DNA of 55,196 nt from Xenorhabdus anantnagensis (lineage in GTDB: Bacteria > Pseudomonadota > Gammaproteobacteria > Enterobacterales > Enterobacteriaceae). The position numbers were made by a program, and so were the translations under genes. Location: contig NZ_JAQRFN010000023.1 of NCBI RefSeq assembly GCF_028598555.1, positions 1 through 55,196 of the forward strand, given 5' to 3'. The notes below the pieces were generated by a model. The model was not told where the DNA came from, did not search any database, and worked only from the letters and a program-made list of their open reading frames with translations. Of the stretch, positions 1 through 13,655 are shown piece by piece (position 1 is the stretch's first letter; every line of letters begins with the position of its first letter).

Positions 1-749
<749 letters not shown>

Positions 750-772
750 TTTTTTTAATGTGTTCATTTTGG

Positions 773-797
773 AAGGGCATCGACAGATGCCCTTTTT
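773..797 (+). terminator. Rho-independent terminator of tufB
   Basis: An 8-bp stem (773-780 paired with 787-794, AAGGGCAT/ATGCCCTT) with a 6-base loop runs into a T tract at 793-797, 24 bases after the tufB stop. Confidence 0.85.
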
Positions 798-800
798 ATA

Positions 801-919
801 CGTTGTCTTAAGAAGAACCTATCTCATCAATATTTGCTCATAATTAGCCATTTGATGGCAGATAAATTGCTATTTGATTGCTATTCTTAATTATTGGTGA
901 GATAGGCTCTGATACAACG
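801..919. repeat. Imperfect long inverted repeat, possible MITE
   Basis: Bases 814-832 and 892-910 are inverted copies matching at 17 of 19 positions (AGAACCTATCTCATCAATA against AGAGCCTATCTCACCAATA). The pairing resumes outside with CGTTGT (801-806) and ACAACG (914-919). The 59-base centre is AT-rich and non-coding. The size and ends fit a small non-autonomous mobile element or a dispersed intergenic repeat. No clear target-site duplication is visible. Bases 920-1085, up to secE, hold no recognisable gene and no promoter I would defend. Confidence 0.5.
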
Positions 920-1085
920 GGTGGACTTAAATATCATTAAGGTATAAAAGTCCTACTGAATTATGGCGCCGAGTCAGATACAATTACAATTATCTTTGGG
1001 TTCGGTCTGATTTGTTTTGCTCTTGCGAGGCAAGCTGGCTATCTATTTACATCATAGTTACTTACATAGAGTTACAGGTTGGTTT

Positions 1086-1469
1086 ATGAGTGCGAATAGC
1101 GATGCTCAACAAAGCGGGCGTGGTCTTGATATAGCAAAATGGCTATTGGTAGCAGTGCTGCTGGTGGTTGCTATTGTGGGTAATTACTATTACCGAGAGT
1201 ATAACCTGCCTCTGCGCGCGATAGCCGTGGTTGCTATTGCTGCCCTTGCAGGAGCAGTTGCATTGTGGACTGTAAAAGGTAAATCTGCATTAGCATTTGC
1301 CCGTGAAGCCCGCATTGAAATGCGTAAAGTCATTTGGCCAACTCGCCAGGAAGCACTGCAGACAACGTTGATTGTTGCAGTTGTGACGGCTGTCATGTCT
1401 CTTATTTTGTGGGGGCTTGATGGTATTCTGGTGCGTTTAGTTTCATTTATTACAGGCCTGAGGTTTTAA
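1086..1469 (+). CDS. secE: Preprotein translocase subunit SecE
   Basis: SecE is the small essential inner-membrane subunit that clamps SecY in the SecYEG channel. The 127-aa product has the same length as E. coli SecE and shows three hydrophobic segments: roughly residues 18-38, 43-63, and the conserved last one near 95-115 ([20 protein letters not shown]). The cytoplasmic amphipathic helix with the signature [10 protein letters not shown] precedes the last membrane segment. The frame is open further upstream, but the start at 1086 ([13 protein letters not shown]) matches the E. coli N-terminus. nusG follows after 3 bases, so the two form an operon. Confidence 0.97.
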   Translation: MSANSDAQQSGRGLDIAKWLLVAVLLVVAIVGNYYYREYNLPLRAIAVVAIAALAGAVALWTVKGKSALAFAREARIEMRKVIWPTRQEALQTTLIVAVVTAVMSLILWGLDGILVRLVSFITGLRF

Positions 1470-1472
1470 AAA

Positions 1473-2018
1473 ATGTCTGAATCCCCAAAAAAGCGTTGGT
1501 ATGTCATCCAGGCATTTTCTGGGTTTGAAGGTCGCGTCGCTCAATCTCTGCGTGAACATATCAAATTACAAGAGATGGAAGATTCTTTTGGCGAAGTGAT
1601 GGTGCCGACAGAAGAGGTTGTTGAGATCCGCAGTGGTCAGCGCCGTAAAAGCGAGCGTAAATTCTTCCCGGGCTATGTCTTGGTACAGATGGTAATGAAC
1701 GATGCGACTTGGCATTTGGTTCGTAGTGTACCTCGCGTAATGGGTTTTATCGGTGGCACTTCTGACCGCCCAGCACCAATCAGCGATAAAGAAGTTGATG
1801 CGATCATGAATCGTCTTCAACAGGTTGGTGATAAGCCAAGGCCAAAAACTCTGTTCGAACCAGGAGAAATGGTTCGAGTCAGCGATGGTCCGTTTGCAGA
1901 CTTCAATGGTGTGGTGGAAGAAGTCGATTACGAGAAGAGCCGTTTGAAAGTATCGGTTTCTATCTTTGGTCGTGCTACACCAGTTGAGCTGGATTTCAGT
2001 CAGGTAGAGAAAGCCTGA
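1473..2018 (+). CDS. nusG: Transcription termination/antitermination factor NusG
   Basis: NusG binds RNA polymerase through its N-terminal NGN domain and links it to Rho or ribosomal protein S10 through its C-terminal KOW domain. The 181-aa length equals the E. coli protein and the sequence is close to it throughout: [16 protein letters not shown] at the N-terminus, [12 protein letters not shown] in the NGN domain, and [20 protein letters not shown] in the KOW domain. It sits directly behind secE (3-base gap) and is cotranscribed with it. Confidence 0.98.
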   Translation: MSESPKKRWYVIQAFSGFEGRVAQSLREHIKLQEMEDSFGEVMVPTEEVVEIRSGQRRKSERKFFPGYVLVQMVMNDATWHLVRSVPRVMGFIGGTSDRPAPISDKEVDAIMNRLQQVGDKPRPKTLFEPGEMVRVSDGPFADFNGVVEEVDYEKSRLKVSVSIFGRATPVELDFSQVEKA

Positions 2019-2044
2019 TCTGACGCTTAATTAAGCTGCTCTGC

Positions 2045-2073
2045 TTGCAAAGGGTGTGAAATTAGCATACAAT
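2045..2073 (+). promoter_or_regulatory. Probable sigma-70 promoter of rplKA
   Basis: TTGCAA (2045-2050) and TACAAT (2068-2073) are separated by exactly 17 bases. The -10 is followed by a GC-rich stretch (TTCGCGCC) like the discriminators of growth-rate-regulated promoters. It lies 153 bases before rplK, where E. coli has its L11 promoter. Confidence 0.7.
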
Positions 2074-2160
2074 TTCGCGCCTTTTGTTTTTATCTAGGTG
2101 TCATTTTAGATGATGTTTCCTAGGTAATTTAGGTAATATTTTAAGTGGCTTGGTCTTTTA

Positions 2161-3359
<1,199 letters not shown>

Positions 3360-3389
3360 TTATTTAAGCTGAGAATAACGCTTTACCTT

Positions 3390-3418
3390 AGCGTCAGATT
3401 TGTCTAAAATCTGACGCT
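3390..3418 (+). other. Strong stem-loop between rplA and rplJ
   Basis: A perfect 12-bp stem (3390-3401 with 3407-3418, AGCGTCAGATTT/AAATCTGACGCT) has a 5-base loop and no T tract. Its place 30 bases after rplA suggests a processing or 3'-end-protecting structure rather than a simple terminator. Confidence 0.6.
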
Positions 3419-3494
3419 TCAAATTTGCCTGATAGTGTGCTCTATGACACACAACCTTTGAAAGACAAGGCTGTATCGGCAAATAACAAGTTTT

Positions 3495-3660
3495 CGGTTG
3501 GAGCTTGGCCTAATCCAAGCCCCGTCCAAGACCGCAGGCGTAAGTAATTACTTAATATCCTGCGTAGACGGTGACAGAGCCAAATGAAATTTATTTTCTG
3601 GATTCTGCTCACCGTGTTTTAGCGCTCATGCACATTTTGTGCCTTGAGTGAAGTGAGTTC
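3495..3660 (+). promoter_or_regulatory. L10 leader (autoregulatory RNA for rplJL)
   Basis: This leader closely follows the E. coli rplJ leader, to which L10-(L7/L12)4 binds to repress translation. Recognisable blocks are GGTTGGAGCTTGGCC, GACCGCAGG, CCTGCGTAGACGGTGACAGA and TCTGCTCACCGT. GACCGCAGG with CCTGCGTAGACGG, and GACGGTGA with TCTGCTCACCGT, can form the alternative long-range pairings of this family. Together with 3361-3494 it fills the 336-base gap between rplA and rplJ. Confidence 0.8.
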
Positions 3661-3695
3661 CGGGTTTTCCCGGTTAATCCAGGAGCAAGAAGCTA

Positions 3696-4193
3696 ATGGC
3701 ACTAAATCTTCAAGACAAACAAGCGATTGTTGCTGAAGTCAGCGAAGTAGCCAAAGGTGCGCTGTCTGCGGTTGTTGCGGATTCTCGTGGCGTTACCGTA
3801 GATAAAATGACTGAACTGCGTAAAGCATGCCGTGAAGCTGGCGTTAACGTACGTGTTGTACGTAATACTTTGCTGCGTCGTGCTGTTGAAGGTACTGAGT
3901 ATGAGTGCCTGAAAGAAGCGTTTATTGGTCCAACCTTGATTGCTTTCTCTTTTGAACATCCGGGCGCAGCTGCTCGCTTGTTTAAAGATTTCGCGAAAGC
4001 GAACCCAGCATTCGAGATTAAAGCGGCAGCCTTTGAAGGTGAGTTTATCCCAGGATCAAATATCGATCGTCTGGCAACACTCCCAACTTACGAAGAAGCA
4101 ATCGCACGCCTGATGGCAACCATGAAAGAAGCCTCTGCAGGCAAATTGGTTCGCACTCTGGCTGCGCTACGCGATCAGAAAGAAGCAGCTTAA
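3696..4193 (+). CDS. rplJ: 50S ribosomal protein L10
   Basis: L10 anchors the L7/L12 dimers to the ribosomal stalk and is the autogenous repressor of the rplJL mRNA. The 165 aa match the E. coli length. Conserved features are the N-terminal RNA-binding domain ([20 protein letters not shown], then [20 protein letters not shown]) and the C-terminal L7/L12-binding helix ([20 protein letters not shown]). A good ribosome-binding site (CCAGGAGC) lies 13-16 bases before ATG, as in E. coli, and the L10 leader is upstream. Confidence 0.98.
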   Translation: MALNLQDKQAIVAEVSEVAKGALSAVVADSRGVTVDKMTELRKACREAGVNVRVVRNTLLRRAVEGTEYECLKEAFIGPTLIAFSFEHPGAAARLFKDFAKANPAFEIKAAAFEGEFIPGSNIDRLATLPTYEEAIARLMATMKEASAGKLVRTLAALRDQKEAA

Positions 4194-4256
4194 TTGTCTA
4201 TTTCCTTCGTTGCTTTTTAACGTATAAACTTTTTCTGAATTTTAGGAACACTTGTT

Positions 4257-4622
4257 ATGTCTATCACTAAAGAACAAATTCTGGACGCAGTTGCAGAAAT
4301 GTCTGTAATGGACGTTGTTGAACTGATCAGCATGATGGAAGAAAAATTCGGCGTTTCTGCTGCTGCAGCTGTAGCTGTAGTGGGTGCTGCTGCTGAAGCT
4401 GTTGAAGAACAAACTGAATTCGACGTCATCCTGACTGGCGTTGGCGCTAACAAAGTTGCTGTAATCAAAGCAGTACGTGGCGCAACTGGCCTGGGTCTGA
4501 AAGAAGCTAAAGATCTGGTTGAAAGCGCACCAGCAGCTCTGAAAGAAGGCATCAGCAAAGACGACGCTGAAGCTCTGAAAAAATCTCTGGAAGAAGCAGG
4601 TGCTTCTGTTGAGATCAAGTAA
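4257..4622 (+). CDS. rplL: 50S ribosomal protein L7/L12
   Basis: L7/L12 is the multicopy stalk protein that recruits translational GTPases. The product has 121 aa. It has an N-terminal dimerisation domain ([20 protein letters not shown]), an Ala/Val-rich hinge at about residues 36-52, and the C-terminal factor-binding domain with [20 protein letters not shown]. The ribosome-binding site TTAGGAA precedes the ATG at 4257. It is followed by an attenuator and rpoB. Confidence 0.98.
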   Translation: MSITKEQILDAVAEMSVMDVVELISMMEEKFGVSAAAAVAVVGAAAEAVEEQTEFDVILTGVGANKVAVIKAVRGATGLGLKEAKDLVESAPAALKEGISKDDAEALKKSLEEAGASVEIK

Positions 4623-4662
4623 GATCTGTTTGAAGTTCGCAGCCTGATTCATTAAGGCTGGC

Positions 4663-4693
4663 GGCTGGCGATTTTTTAATCGCCAGCCTTTTT
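4663..4693 (+). terminator. rplL-rpoB attenuator
   Basis: A 10-bp GC-rich stem (4663-4672 with 4679-4688, GGCTGGCGAT/ATCGCCAGCC) is followed by TTTTT (4689-4693). In E. coli a partial terminator at this place lets only part of transcription enter rpoBC. The rest of the 382-base gap (4694-5004) holds no gene. Confidence 0.85.
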
Positions 4694-5004
4694 GCGCTGT
4701 AAGGGCATTGCCTACAGCCATATTGCCTGAAAGGCATTATGTAGGGAGTTAGTAGCATTTCACACTGTTTGGCTACTAATGAACCCAGAATACTTTTTCC
4801 TATTGACGCCTTAATATACTGCGTTCTCAGCTACGATCCACTCGGGTAGCTCGGTAGTAAGGTAACGCAATGAAATGATTTAAGAGTAATAGCAATGAGT
4901 ATTACGGAAAATATTCTATTTTCTGTTCGAAAAAATAGTGTTGCAGAGCGCTGTCCTTCAAGGGCGGGCAGAGTGGGTCACTTGTCAGCGAGCTGAGGAA
5001 CCCT

Positions 5005-8000
5005 ATGGTTTACTCCTATACCGAGAAAAAACGTATTCGTAAGGACTTTGGTAAACGTCCACAAGTTTTGGATGTTCCATACCTTCTTTCTATCCAACTT
5101 GACTCGTTCCAGAAGTTTATCGAGCAAGATCCTGAAGGCCAGAATGGACTGGAAGCGGCCTTCCGTTCAGTGTTTCCAATTCAGAGCTACAACGGCAATT
5201 CTGAGTTGCAGTATGTAAGCTACCGTCTTGGCGAGCCTGTCTTTGATGTTAAAGAGTGTCAGATCCGTGGTGTGACATATTCAGCACCGCTGCGCGTTAA
5301 GCTGCGCCTAGTGATCTATGAGCGCGAAGCGCCAGAAGGCACAGTTAAAGCCATCAAAGAACAAGAAGTCTACATGGGTGAAATTCCACTCATGACTGAT
5401 AACGGTACTTTCGTTATCAACGGTACTGAGCGTGTTATCGTATCTCAGTTGCATCGTAGCCCAGGCGTTTTCTTTGACAGCGATAAGGGTAAAACCCATT
5501 CATCCGGTAAGGTACTGTATAACGCACGTATTATCCCTTACCGTGGTTCATGGTTAGATTTCGAATTCGATCCAAAAGATAACCTGTTTGTGCGTATCGA
5601 CCGCCGCCGTAAGCTGCCGGCTTCGATTATTCTGCGTGCGATGAATTATTCTACTGAAGACATTCTAAATCTGTTCTTCAACAAAACCGTATTCGAAATT
5701 CGTGGCAATAAATTGCAGATGGCTCTGGTACCAGAACGTCTGCGTGGCGAGACTGCTTCATTTGATATCGAAGCAAACGACAAGGTCTATGTTGAAAAAG
5801 GCCGCCGTATCACAGCTCGTCATATCCGCCAGTTAGAAAAAGATCAGGTAGACCGTATTGAGGTACCTGTTGAATATATCGCGGGTAAAGTTGTAGCAAA
5901 AGATTACATTGACCAGAACACAGGTGAAATCATCTGTGCTGCTAACATGGAACTCTCTTTGGATCTGCTGGCACGTTTGAGTCAGTCCGGTCACAAATCT
6001 ATCGAGACCCTGTTTACCAATGATCTGGACCACGGTGCGTACATTTCCGAAACTCTGCGTGTTGACCCGACCAATGATCGTACTAACGCATTGGTTGAAA
6101 TCTATCGCATGATGCGTCCGGGTGAGCCACCAACACGCGAAGCCGCAGAAAACCTGTTTGAGAACCTGTTCTTCTCTGCAGATCGTTATGATCTGTCTGC
6201 GGTTGGTCGTATGAAGTTCAACCGTTCGCTGGATCGTGAAGAGATTGAAGGTGCTGGTATCCTGAGCAAAGAAGACATCACTGATGTGATGAAGAAGCTC
6301 ATCGATATCCGTAACGGTAAAGGTGAAGTCGATGATATCGACCACTTGGGTAACCGTCGTATCCGTTCCGTTGGTGAAATGGCCGAAAACCAGTTCCGCG
6401 TTGGTCTGGTTCGTGTAGAACGTGCAGTGAAAGAGCGTTTGTCTCTGGGCGATCTGGATACTCTGATGCCTCAGGACATGATCAACGCCAAACCAATTTC
6501 TGCGGCGGTGAAAGAGTTCTTTGGTTCCAGCCAGTTGTCCCAGTTCATGGACCAGAACAACCCACTGTCTGAAATTACCCATAAACGCCGTATTTCTGCG
6601 TTGGGTCCAGGCGGTCTGACCCGTGAGCGTGCAGGCTTTGAAGTTCGAGACGTACATCCAACTCACTACGGTCGTGTATGTCCAATCGAAACGCCTGAAG
6701 GTCCAAACATCGGTCTGATTAACTCATTGTCCGTTTATGCGCGTACCAATGAGTATGGTTTCCTTGAAACGCCTTATCGCTTAGTTCGTGATGGTGTAGT
6801 GACTGATGAAATTCATTATCTGTCTGCGATCGAAGAAGGTAACTATGTCATTGCACAGGCGAACACCGTATTGGATGAAGAAGGTCACTTCGTTGAAGAA
6901 TTGATCACTTGCCGTCATTACGATGAATCCAGCTTGTTCAACCGTGATCAGGTTCAGTACATGGACGTTTCGACACAACAGATCGTGTCCGTCGGTGCTT
7001 CTCTGATCCCATTCCTTGAACACGATGACGCCAACCGTGCATTGATGGGTGCGAACATGCAACGTCAGGCAGTTCCAACTCTGCGTGCTGATAAGCCGCT
7101 GGTCGGAACAGGCATGGAACGTGCGGTAGCGGTTGACTCCGGTGTAACCTCTGTTGCTAAACGCGGCGGTATGGTTCAGTACGTTGACGCATCCCGTATT
7201 GTAATCAAGGTTAATGAAGATGAAATGTACGCGGGTGAAGCGGGCATTGATATCTATAACCTGACCAAATATACCCGTTCCAACCAAAACACCTGTATCA
7301 ACCAGATGCCATGTGTTTCTTTGGGCGAATTGGTAGAACGTGGCAACGTACTGGCTGATGGCCCATCCACCGACTTGGGTGAACTGGCTCTGGGTCAGAA
7401 CATGCGCGTGGCATTCATGCCATGGAATGGTTATAACTTCGAGGACTCCATCCTCGTATCTGAACGTGTTGTTCAGGAAGACCGTTTCACTACCATTCAC
7501 ATTCAAGAACTGGCTTGTGTGTCTCGTGACACCAAACTGGGGCCTGAAGAGATCACTGCTGACATCCCTAACGTGGGTGAAGCTGCGCTGTCTAAACTGG
7601 ACGAATCCGGTATCGTTTATATCGGTGCGGAAGTGAAAGGTGGCGACATTCTGGTTGGTAAAGTGACACCAAAAGGTGAAACTCAGCTGACACCAGAAGA
7701 AAAACTGCTGCGTGCGATCTTCGGTGAGAAAGCGTCTGATGTGAAAGACTCCTCACTGCGCGTACCAAATGGTGTTTCTGGTACTGTTATTGACGTACAA
7801 GTCTTTACCCGTGATGGTGTAGAGAAAGACAAGCGTGCGTTGGAAATCGAAGAGATGCAGTTGCGTGAGGCTAAGAAAGACCTTACAGAAGAACTGCAAA
7901 TTTTCGAAGCTGGCCTGTTTGCTCGTATCCACTCTGTACTGGTTGCCGGCGGTGTTGAAGCGGAAAAACTCGCTAAACTTCCTCGTGGGCGTTGGTTGGA

Positions 8001-9033
8001 ACTGGGTCTGGCTGATGAAGAAAAACAGAATCAGCTGGAGCAGCTGGCAGAACAGTATGACGAACTGAAAATTGAGTTCGAGAAAAAACTGGATGCTAAA
8101 CGCCGTAAGATCACCCAAGGCGACGATCTGGCACCTGGCGTGCTGAAAATTGTCAAAGTGTATCTGGCTGTGAAACGTCAGATTCAGCCTGGTGACAAGA
8201 TGGCAGGTCGCCACGGTAACAAAGGTGTTATCTCCAAGATCAACCCGATCGAAGACATGCCTTACGATGAAAACGGCACACCAGTAGACATCGTACTGAA
8301 CCCGCTGGGTGTACCATCACGTATGAACATCGGTCAGATTCTGGAAACTCACTTGGGTATGGCGGCAAAAGGCATTGGTGACAAGATCAATGCAATGCTG
8401 AAACAGCAGCAAGAAGTTACCAAACTGCGTGAGTTTATCCAGAAAGCTTATGATCTGGGTGATGATACTCGTCAAGAAGTTGACTTGAACACTTTCACCG
8501 ACGAAGAAGTAATGCGTCTGGCAGAAAACCTGAGAAAAGGTATGCCTATCGCAACGCCTGTCTTTGACGGTGCAAAAGAAACCGAAATCAAAGAGTTGTT
8601 GAAACTGGGTGGCTTGCCGACTTCCGGTCAGATCACTTTGTTCGACGGCCGTACAGGTGAACAATTCGAGCGTCAAGTAACCGTCGGTTACATGTACATG
8701 CTGAAATTGAACCACTTGGTTGATGACAAGATGCACGCCCGTTCTACCGGCTCTTATAGTCTGGTTACTCAGCAGCCGCTGGGTGGTAAGGCACAGTTCG
8801 GTGGACAGCGCTTCGGTGAGATGGAAGTGTGGGCATTGGAAGCATACGGTGCGGCGTACACCCTGCAAGAAATGCTCACAGTTAAATCCGACGATGTTAA
8901 CGGTCGAACCAAGATGTATAAAAACATCGTGGATGGTAACCACCAGATGGAACCAGGCATGCCGGAATCTTTCAACGTATTGCTGAAAGAAATCCGTTCG
9001 TTGGGTATCAACATCGAGCTGGAAGACGAATAA
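5005..9033 (+). CDS. rpoB: RNA polymerase beta subunit
   Basis: RpoB is the second-largest core subunit of RNA polymerase. At 1342 aa it has exactly the E. coli length and is nearly collinear with it. The rifampicin region (about residues 507-535, with [20 protein letters not shown] and [12 protein letters not shown]) carries the ordinary rifampicin-sensitive residues Asp516, His526 and Ser531. Other landmarks are [37 protein letters not shown], and the C-terminal switch region [20 protein letters not shown]. The ribosome-binding site CTGAGGA lies 6 bases before ATG. Confidence 0.99.
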   Translation: MVYSYTEKKRIRKDFGKRPQVLDVPYLLSIQLDSFQKFIEQDPEGQNGLEAAFRSVFPIQSYNGNSELQYVSYRLGEPVFDVKECQIRGVTYSAPLRVKLRLVIYEREAPEGTVKAIKEQEVYMGEIPLMTDNGTFVINGTERVIVSQLHRSPGVFFDSDKGKTHSSGKVLYNARIIPYRGSWLDFEFDPKDNLFVRIDRRRKLPASIILRAMNYSTEDILNLFFNKTVFEIRGNKLQMALVPERLRGETASFDIEANDKVYVEKGRRITARHIRQLEKDQVDRIEVPVEYIAGKVVAKDYIDQNTGEIICAANMELSLDLLARLSQSGHKSIETLFTNDLDHGAYISETLRVDPTNDRTNALVEIYRMMRPGEPPTREAAENLFENLFFSADRYDLSAVGRMKFNRSLDREEIEGAGILSKEDITDVMKKLIDIRNGKGEVDDIDHLGNRRIRSVGEMAENQFRVGLVRVERAVKERLSLGDLDTLMPQDMINAKPISAAVKEFFGSSQLSQFMDQNNPLSEITHKRRISALGPGGLTRERAGFEVRDVHPTHYGRVCPIETPEGPNIGLINSLSVYARTNEYGFLETPYRLVRDGVVTDEIHYLSAIEEGNYVIAQANTVLDEEGHFVEELITCRHYDESSLFNRDQVQYMDVSTQQIVSVGASLIPFLEHDDANRALMGANMQRQAVPTLRADKPLVGTGMERAVAVDSGVTSVAKRGGMVQYVDASRIVIKVNEDEMYAGEAGIDIYNLTKYTRSNQNTCINQMPCVSLGELVERGNVLADGPSTDLGELALGQNMRVAFMPWNGYNFEDSILVSERVVQEDRFTTIHIQELACVSRDTKLGPEEITADIPNVGEAALSKLDESGIVYIGAEVKGGDILVGKVTPKGETQLTPEEKLLRAIFGEKASDVKDSSLRVPNGVSGTVIDVQVFTRDGVEKDKRALEIEEMQLREAKKDLTEELQIFEAGLFARIHSVLVAGGVEAEKLAKLPRGRWLELGLADEEKQNQLEQLAEQYDELKIEFEKKLDAKRRKITQGDDLAPGVLKIVKVYLAVKRQIQPGDKMAGRHGNKGVISKINPIEDMPYDENGTPVDIVLNPLGVPSRMNIGQILETHLGMAAKGIGDKINAMLKQQQEVTKLREFIQKAYDLGDDTRQEVDLNTFTDEEVMRLAENLRKGMPIATPVFDGAKETEIKELLKLGGLPTSGQITLFDGRTGEQFERQVTVGYMYMLKLNHLVDDKMHARSTGSYSLVTQQPLGGKAQFGGQRFGEMEVWALEAYGAAYTLQEMLTVKSDDVNGRTKMYKNIVDGNHQMEPGMPESFNVLLKEIRSLGINIELEDE

Positions 9034-9044
9034 ATCGTTTTCCC

Positions 9045-9147
9045 GCTGGTACTGTCCGGCATGAAAATGTCGGGCGGTTTACCAGCCAGTGGTTGCACTG
9101 GTCCCAGTGGTTATACTGGTTATAGAGGGGAGTGGCATGGGCCACTC
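9045..9147 (+). repeat. Structured rpoB-rpoC spacer with 18-bp duplication
   Basis: The spacer is 148 bases, against about 76 in E. coli. It holds a long hairpin with a GAAA loop (9045-9086, GCTGGTA pairing TACCAGC, inner CCGGCAT/ATGTCGG), then two 18-bp direct repeats (9086-9103 and 9104-9121, CCAGTGGTTGCACTGGTC and CCAGTGGTTATACTGGTT), then a second hairpin (GAGTGGC 9130-9136 with GCCACTC 9141-9147). Confidence 0.75.
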
Positions 9148-9181
9148 ACCTAACAGGTCTAACTCCGACAGGAGCCATTTC

Positions 9182-12100
9182 GTGAAAGACTTATTGAAGT
9201 TTCTGAAAGCGCAAACCAAGACCGAAGAGTTTGATGCGATCAAAATTGCTCTGGCCTCTCCAGATATGATCCGTTCGTGGTCATTCGGGGAAGTAAAAAA
9301 GCCGGAAACCATTAACTACCGTACGTTCAAGCCTGAGCGTGACGGTCTTTTCTGTGCGCGTATTTTCGGGCCAGTAAAAGATTACGAATGTTTGTGTGGT
9401 AAATACAAACGTTTAAAACACCGTGGTGTGATTTGTGAGAAGTGTGGCGTTGAAGTAACCCAAACTAAAGTTCGTCGTGAACGTATGGGACACATTGAGC
9501 TGGCATCTCCGACCGCCCACATCTGGTTCCTGAAATCTCTTCCATCCCGCATCGGTTTGCTGCTGGATATGCCTCTGCGTGACATTGAACGCGTACTGTA
9601 CTTCGAATCCTATGTTGTTGTCGAAGGTGGTATGACTAATCTTGAGCGTGGAAAAATCCTGTCTGAAGAAGAGTATCTGAACGCACTGGAAGAGTTCGGT
9701 GATGAATTTGATGCAAAAATGGGTGCAGAAGCAATCCAATCTTTGCTGAAAAGCATCGAATTAGAAAACGAATGTGAAAACTTGCGTGAAGAGCTGAACG
9801 AGACTAACTCTGAAACCAAGCGTAAGAAGCTGACCAAGCGTATTAAACTGCTGGAAGCTTTCATTCAGTCTGGTAACAAGCCAGAGTGGATGGTTCTGAA
9901 CGTTCTGCCAGTTTTGCCACCGGATTTGCGTCCACTGGTTCCACTGGATGGTGGTCGTTTCGCTACATCAGATCTGAATGATCTGTATCGTCGCGTCATT
10001 AACCGTAACAACCGTCTGAAGCGCCTGTTGGATCTGGCTGCGCCAGATATCATCGTACGTAACGAAAAACGTATGTTGCAGGAAGCGGTTGATGCATTGC
10101 TGGACAACGGTCGCCGTGGTCGTGCGATTACGGGTTCCAACAAGCGTCCTCTGAAATCCTTGGCAGATATGATCAAGGGTAAACAGGGTCGTTTCCGTCA
10201 GAACCTGCTGGGTAAACGTGTTGACTACTCAGGCCGTTCTGTAATTACCGTAGGTCCATACCTGCGTCTGCATCAGTGTGGTCTTCCTAAGAAGATGGCA
10301 CTGGAGCTGTTCAAGCCATTCATTTATGGCAAGCTGGAATTGCGTGGTCTGGCGACGACCATCAAAGCAGCCAAGAAAATGGTTGAGCGTGAAGAAGCCA
10401 TTGTATGGGATATCTTGGATGAAGTTATCCGTGAGCATCCGGTTCTGCTGAACCGTGCACCGACTCTTCACCGTCTGGGTATTCAGGCATTTGAACCGGT
10501 CCTGATTGAAGGTAAAGCGATCCAGTTGCACCCATTAGTGTGTGCGGCTTATAACGCCGACTTCGATGGTGACCAGATGGCTGTTCACGTACCGTTGACT
10601 CTGGAAGCCCAGTTGGAAGCGCGTGCGTTGATGATGTCTACCAACAACATCCTGTCTCCTGCGAGTGGTGAACCAATCATCGTTCCATCTCAGGACGTTG
10701 TATTGGGTCTGTACTACATGACTCGTGACTGTGTTAACGCGAAAGGCGAAGGCATGGTTCTGAGCGGTCCTAAAGAAGCAGAGCGTGTTTACCGCGCAGG
10801 TCTGGCTTCTTTGCACGCTCGTGTCAAAGTTCGTATCCATGAAGAAGTGAAAGACGGTGAAGGCAATGTAACTGTCAACACAGGTCTGGTTGATACGACT
10901 ATCGGTCGTGCCATCCTGTGGATGATTGTACCGAAAGGTCTGCCATACTCACTGATTAACCAGGCGCTGGGTAAAAAAGCAATTTCCAGAATGCTGAACA
11001 CCTGTTACCGCATACTGGGCCTGAAACCAACCGTTATCTTAGCTGACCAGACCATGTACACCGGTTTTGCTTACGCTGCCCGTTCCGGGGTTTCCGTAGG
11101 TATCGACGACATGGTAATTCCTGAGAAGAAAGAAGGCATCATCGCGGAAGCAGAAGCAGAAGTGGCCGAAATTCAGGAACAGTTCCAATCAGGTCTGGTA
11201 ACTGCTGGCGAACGCTATAACAAAGTTATCGATATCTGGGCTGCGGCGAACGAACGTGTTGCTAAGGCGATGATGGAAAACCTGTCTACTGAAACTGTTA
11301 TTAACCGTGACGGTGAAGAAGAGCAGCAGGTTTCTTTCAACAACATCTTTATGATGGCCGACTCAGGTGCGCGTGGTTCTGCTGCCCAGATCCGTCAGTT
11401 GGCGGGTATGCGTGGTCTGATGGCAACTCCAGATGGTTCCATCATCGAAACCCCAATTACCGCGAATTTCCGTGAAGGTCTGAACGTACTCCAGTACTTC
11501 ATCTCAACCCACGGTGCTCGTAAAGGTCTTGCGGATACCGCATTGAAAACCGCGAACTCCGGTTACCTGACTCGTCGTCTGGTTGACGTTGCTCAAGACT
11601 TGGTCGTGACTGAAGATGACTGTGGTACTCACGACGGTATCATGATGACTCCGGTTATCGAAGGTGGTGATGTTAAAGAACCACTGCGTGAACGTGTATT
11701 GGGCCGTGTGACGGCTGAAGACGTTCTGAAACCAGGCACAGCGGACATTCTGGTTTCACGTAACACCTTGCTGAACGAAAAATGGTGTGATCTGTTAGAA
11801 GAAAACTCCGTTGACAGCTTGAAAGTACGCTCCGTAGTAAGCTGTGAAACTGACTTCGGTGTTTGTGCTAAGTGTTACGGTCGTGACCTTGCTCGTGGTC
11901 ACCTGATCAATAAAGGTGAAGCTGTTGGTGTTATCGCGGCACAGTCAATCGGTGAGCCAGGTACACAGCTGACGATGCGTACGTTCCACATTGGTGGTGC
12001 GGCATCTCGTGCGGCAGCAGAATCCAGCATTCAGGTACGTAACAAAGGTCATTTGAAACTGAGCAACGCGAAATTCGTTACGAACTCAGCAGGCAAACTG

Positions 12101-13405
12101 GTTATTACTTCTCGTAATACCGAATTGCGTCTGATCGACGATTTCGGTCGTACCAAAGAAAGCTATAAAGTACCTTACGGCTCGGTATTGGCGAAAGGTG
12201 ATGGTGAGACAGTAACCGGCGGTGAAACCGTTGCGAACTGGGATCCACATACCATGCCAGTTGTGAGTGAAGTATCCGGTATTATCCAGTTCTCTGACAT
12301 AGTTGATGGTCAAACCATTACCCGTCAGACGGATGAACTGACCGGCTTGTCTTCACTGGTGGTTCTGGATAGTGCAGAGCGTACCGGTAGCGGTAAAGAC
12401 CTGCGTCCAGCACTGAAAATCGTTGACGCTCAGGGTAATGATGTTCTGATCCCAGGTACTGATATGCCTGCTCAGTACTTCCTGCCGGGTAAAGCGATTG
12501 TTCAGCTGGAAGATGGTATATCCATCTCCGCGGGTGATACATTGGCGCGTATTCCTCAGGAATCTGGCGGTACTAAAGATATCACCGGTGGTCTGCCACG
12601 CGTTGCGGACCTGTTCGAAGCTCGTCGTCCGAAAGAGCCTGCTATCTTGGCAGAAATCAGCGGTATTGTTTCCTTCGGTAAAGAAACTAAAGGTAAGCGC
12701 CGTCTGGTAATCAGTCCATTGGATGGCGGTGATGCTTACGAAGAGATGATCCCTAAATGGCGTCAGCTCAACGTATTCGAAGGTGAGGTTGTTGAACGTG
12801 GTGACGTGATCTCCGATGGCCCAGAATCTCCACATGACATTCTGCGCCTGCGTGGTGTTCACGCGGTTGCTCGTTACATCACTAACGAAGTACAGGAAGT
12901 TTACCGTCTACAAGGCGTTAAGATTAACGATAAACACATTGAAGTTATCGTTCGTCAGATGCTGCGTAAAGCAACTATCGCGAGCACGGGAAGCTCTGAA
13001 TTCCTTGAAGGTGAGCAAGTCGAATACGCACGTGTTAAAGTTGCAAACCGTAAACTGGAGCAGGATGGTAAAGTAGCAGCTATCTTCCATCGTGATCTGT
13101 TGGGTATCACCAAAGCATCACTGGCAACAGAATCCTTCATCTCTGCGGCGTCGTTCCAGGAAACAACCCGCGTACTGACTGAAGCAGCTGTTGCAGGTAA
13201 ACGTGATGAACTGCGTGGCCTGAAAGAGAACGTTATCGTTGGTCGTCTGATCCCTGCGGGTACAGGTTATGCTTACCATCAGGATCGCATCCGTCGTCGT
13301 CACGAAAACGAAGTGGTTGAAGCACCACAAGTTAGTGTTGACGAAGCCACTGCAAACCTTGCTGAATTGTTGAATGCAGGTTTTGGTAGCAGCAATAACG
13401 AATAA
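9182..13405 (+). CDS. rpoC: RNA polymerase beta' subunit
   Basis: RpoC is the largest core subunit and holds the catalytic Mg site. The frame is open 31 codons further upstream. The GTG at 9182 ([20 protein letters not shown]) gives 1407 aa, the E. coli length and start codon, with a ribosome-binding site AGGAG at 9170-9174. Landmarks: the N-terminal zinc site (CLCGKY...CEKCG, residues about 70-88), the catalytic motif [13 protein letters not shown] (about 457-469), the second zinc site (Cys814 region and [13 protein letters not shown]), and the trigger-loop region [20 protein letters not shown]. The C-terminal tail after residue 1375 is the most variable part. Confidence 0.98.
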   Translation: MKDLLKFLKAQTKTEEFDAIKIALASPDMIRSWSFGEVKKPETINYRTFKPERDGLFCARIFGPVKDYECLCGKYKRLKHRGVICEKCGVEVTQTKVRRERMGHIELASPTAHIWFLKSLPSRIGLLLDMPLRDIERVLYFESYVVVEGGMTNLERGKILSEEEYLNALEEFGDEFDAKMGAEAIQSLLKSIELENECENLREELNETNSETKRKKLTKRIKLLEAFIQSGNKPEWMVLNVLPVLPPDLRPLVPLDGGRFATSDLNDLYRRVINRNNRLKRLLDLAAPDIIVRNEKRMLQEAVDALLDNGRRGRAITGSNKRPLKSLADMIKGKQGRFRQNLLGKRVDYSGRSVITVGPYLRLHQCGLPKKMALELFKPFIYGKLELRGLATTIKAAKKMVEREEAIVWDILDEVIREHPVLLNRAPTLHRLGIQAFEPVLIEGKAIQLHPLVCAAYNADFDGDQMAVHVPLTLEAQLEARALMMSTNNILSPASGEPIIVPSQDVVLGLYYMTRDCVNAKGEGMVLSGPKEAERVYRAGLASLHARVKVRIHEEVKDGEGNVTVNTGLVDTTIGRAILWMIVPKGLPYSLINQALGKKAISRMLNTCYRILGLKPTVILADQTMYTGFAYAARSGVSVGIDDMVIPEKKEGIIAEAEAEVAEIQEQFQSGLVTAGERYNKVIDIWAAANERVAKAMMENLSTETVINRDGEEEQQVSFNNIFMMADSGARGSAAQIRQLAGMRGLMATPDGSIIETPITANFREGLNVLQYFISTHGARKGLADTALKTANSGYLTRRLVDVAQDLVVTEDDCGTHDGIMMTPVIEGGDVKEPLRERVLGRVTAEDVLKPGTADILVSRNTLLNEKWCDLLEENSVDSLKVRSVVSCETDFGVCAKCYGRDLARGHLINKGEAVGVIAAQSIGEPGTQLTMRTFHIGGAASRAAAESSIQVRNKGHLKLSNAKFVTNSAGKLVITSRNTELRLIDDFGRTKESYKVPYGSVLAKGDGETVTGGETVANWDPHTMPVVSEVSGIIQFSDIVDGQTITRQTDELTGLSSLVVLDSAERTGSGKDLRPALKIVDAQGNDVLIPGTDMPAQYFLPGKAIVQLEDGISISAGDTLARIPQESGGTKDITGGLPRVADLFEARRPKEPAILAEISGIVSFGKETKGKRRLVISPLDGGDAYEEMIPKWRQLNVFEGEVVERGDVISDGPESPHDILRLRGVHAVARYITNEVQEVYRLQGVKINDKHIEVIVRQMLRKATIASTGSSEFLEGEQVEYARVKVANRKLEQDGKVAAIFHRDLLGITKASLATESFISAASFQETTRVLTEAAVAGKRDELRGLKENVIVGRLIPAGTGYAYHQDRIRRRHENEVVEAPQVSVDEATANLAELLNAGFGSSNNE

Positions 13406-13449
13406 TATCGTGGTAAGTACGTACAGCTAATTATGTATAGCTAATCGTG

Positions 13450-13481
13450 AAATGCCCTCTCTTTGTAGAGGGCATTTTTTT
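13450..13481 (+). terminator. Terminator of the rpoBC operon
   Basis: A 9-bp stem (13452-13460 with 13467-13475, ATGCCCTCT/AGAGGGCAT) runs into seven T's, 45 bases after the rpoC stop. This is a strong intrinsic terminator. Confidence 0.95.
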
Positions 13482-13655
13482 ATCGGGTAGAAAAGATCTT
13501 GTTGCTGAAAACACGCTAAAATTAATAAAAACCACCTCATCGTGATATGCTTTATTTTTCCTTTGATTTTTTCCTATGATGTGTTTTGCCGTGAATGGTA
13601 TTGAGACAAAAATATTTCTTATGAGTGAATGGTACTCAATCGTATTTATATTGAA

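Noticed and set aside
750-1085. tRNA gene between tufB and secE
   Set aside because: I looked for cloverleaf arms and a TTCGA-type T loop and found none; only the terminator and the inverted repeat are there.
9089-9181. N-terminal extension of RpoC from an upstream GTG
   Set aside because: The extension is encoded by the spacer duplication and hairpin. The GTG at 9182 has the ribosome-binding site and gives the family length.
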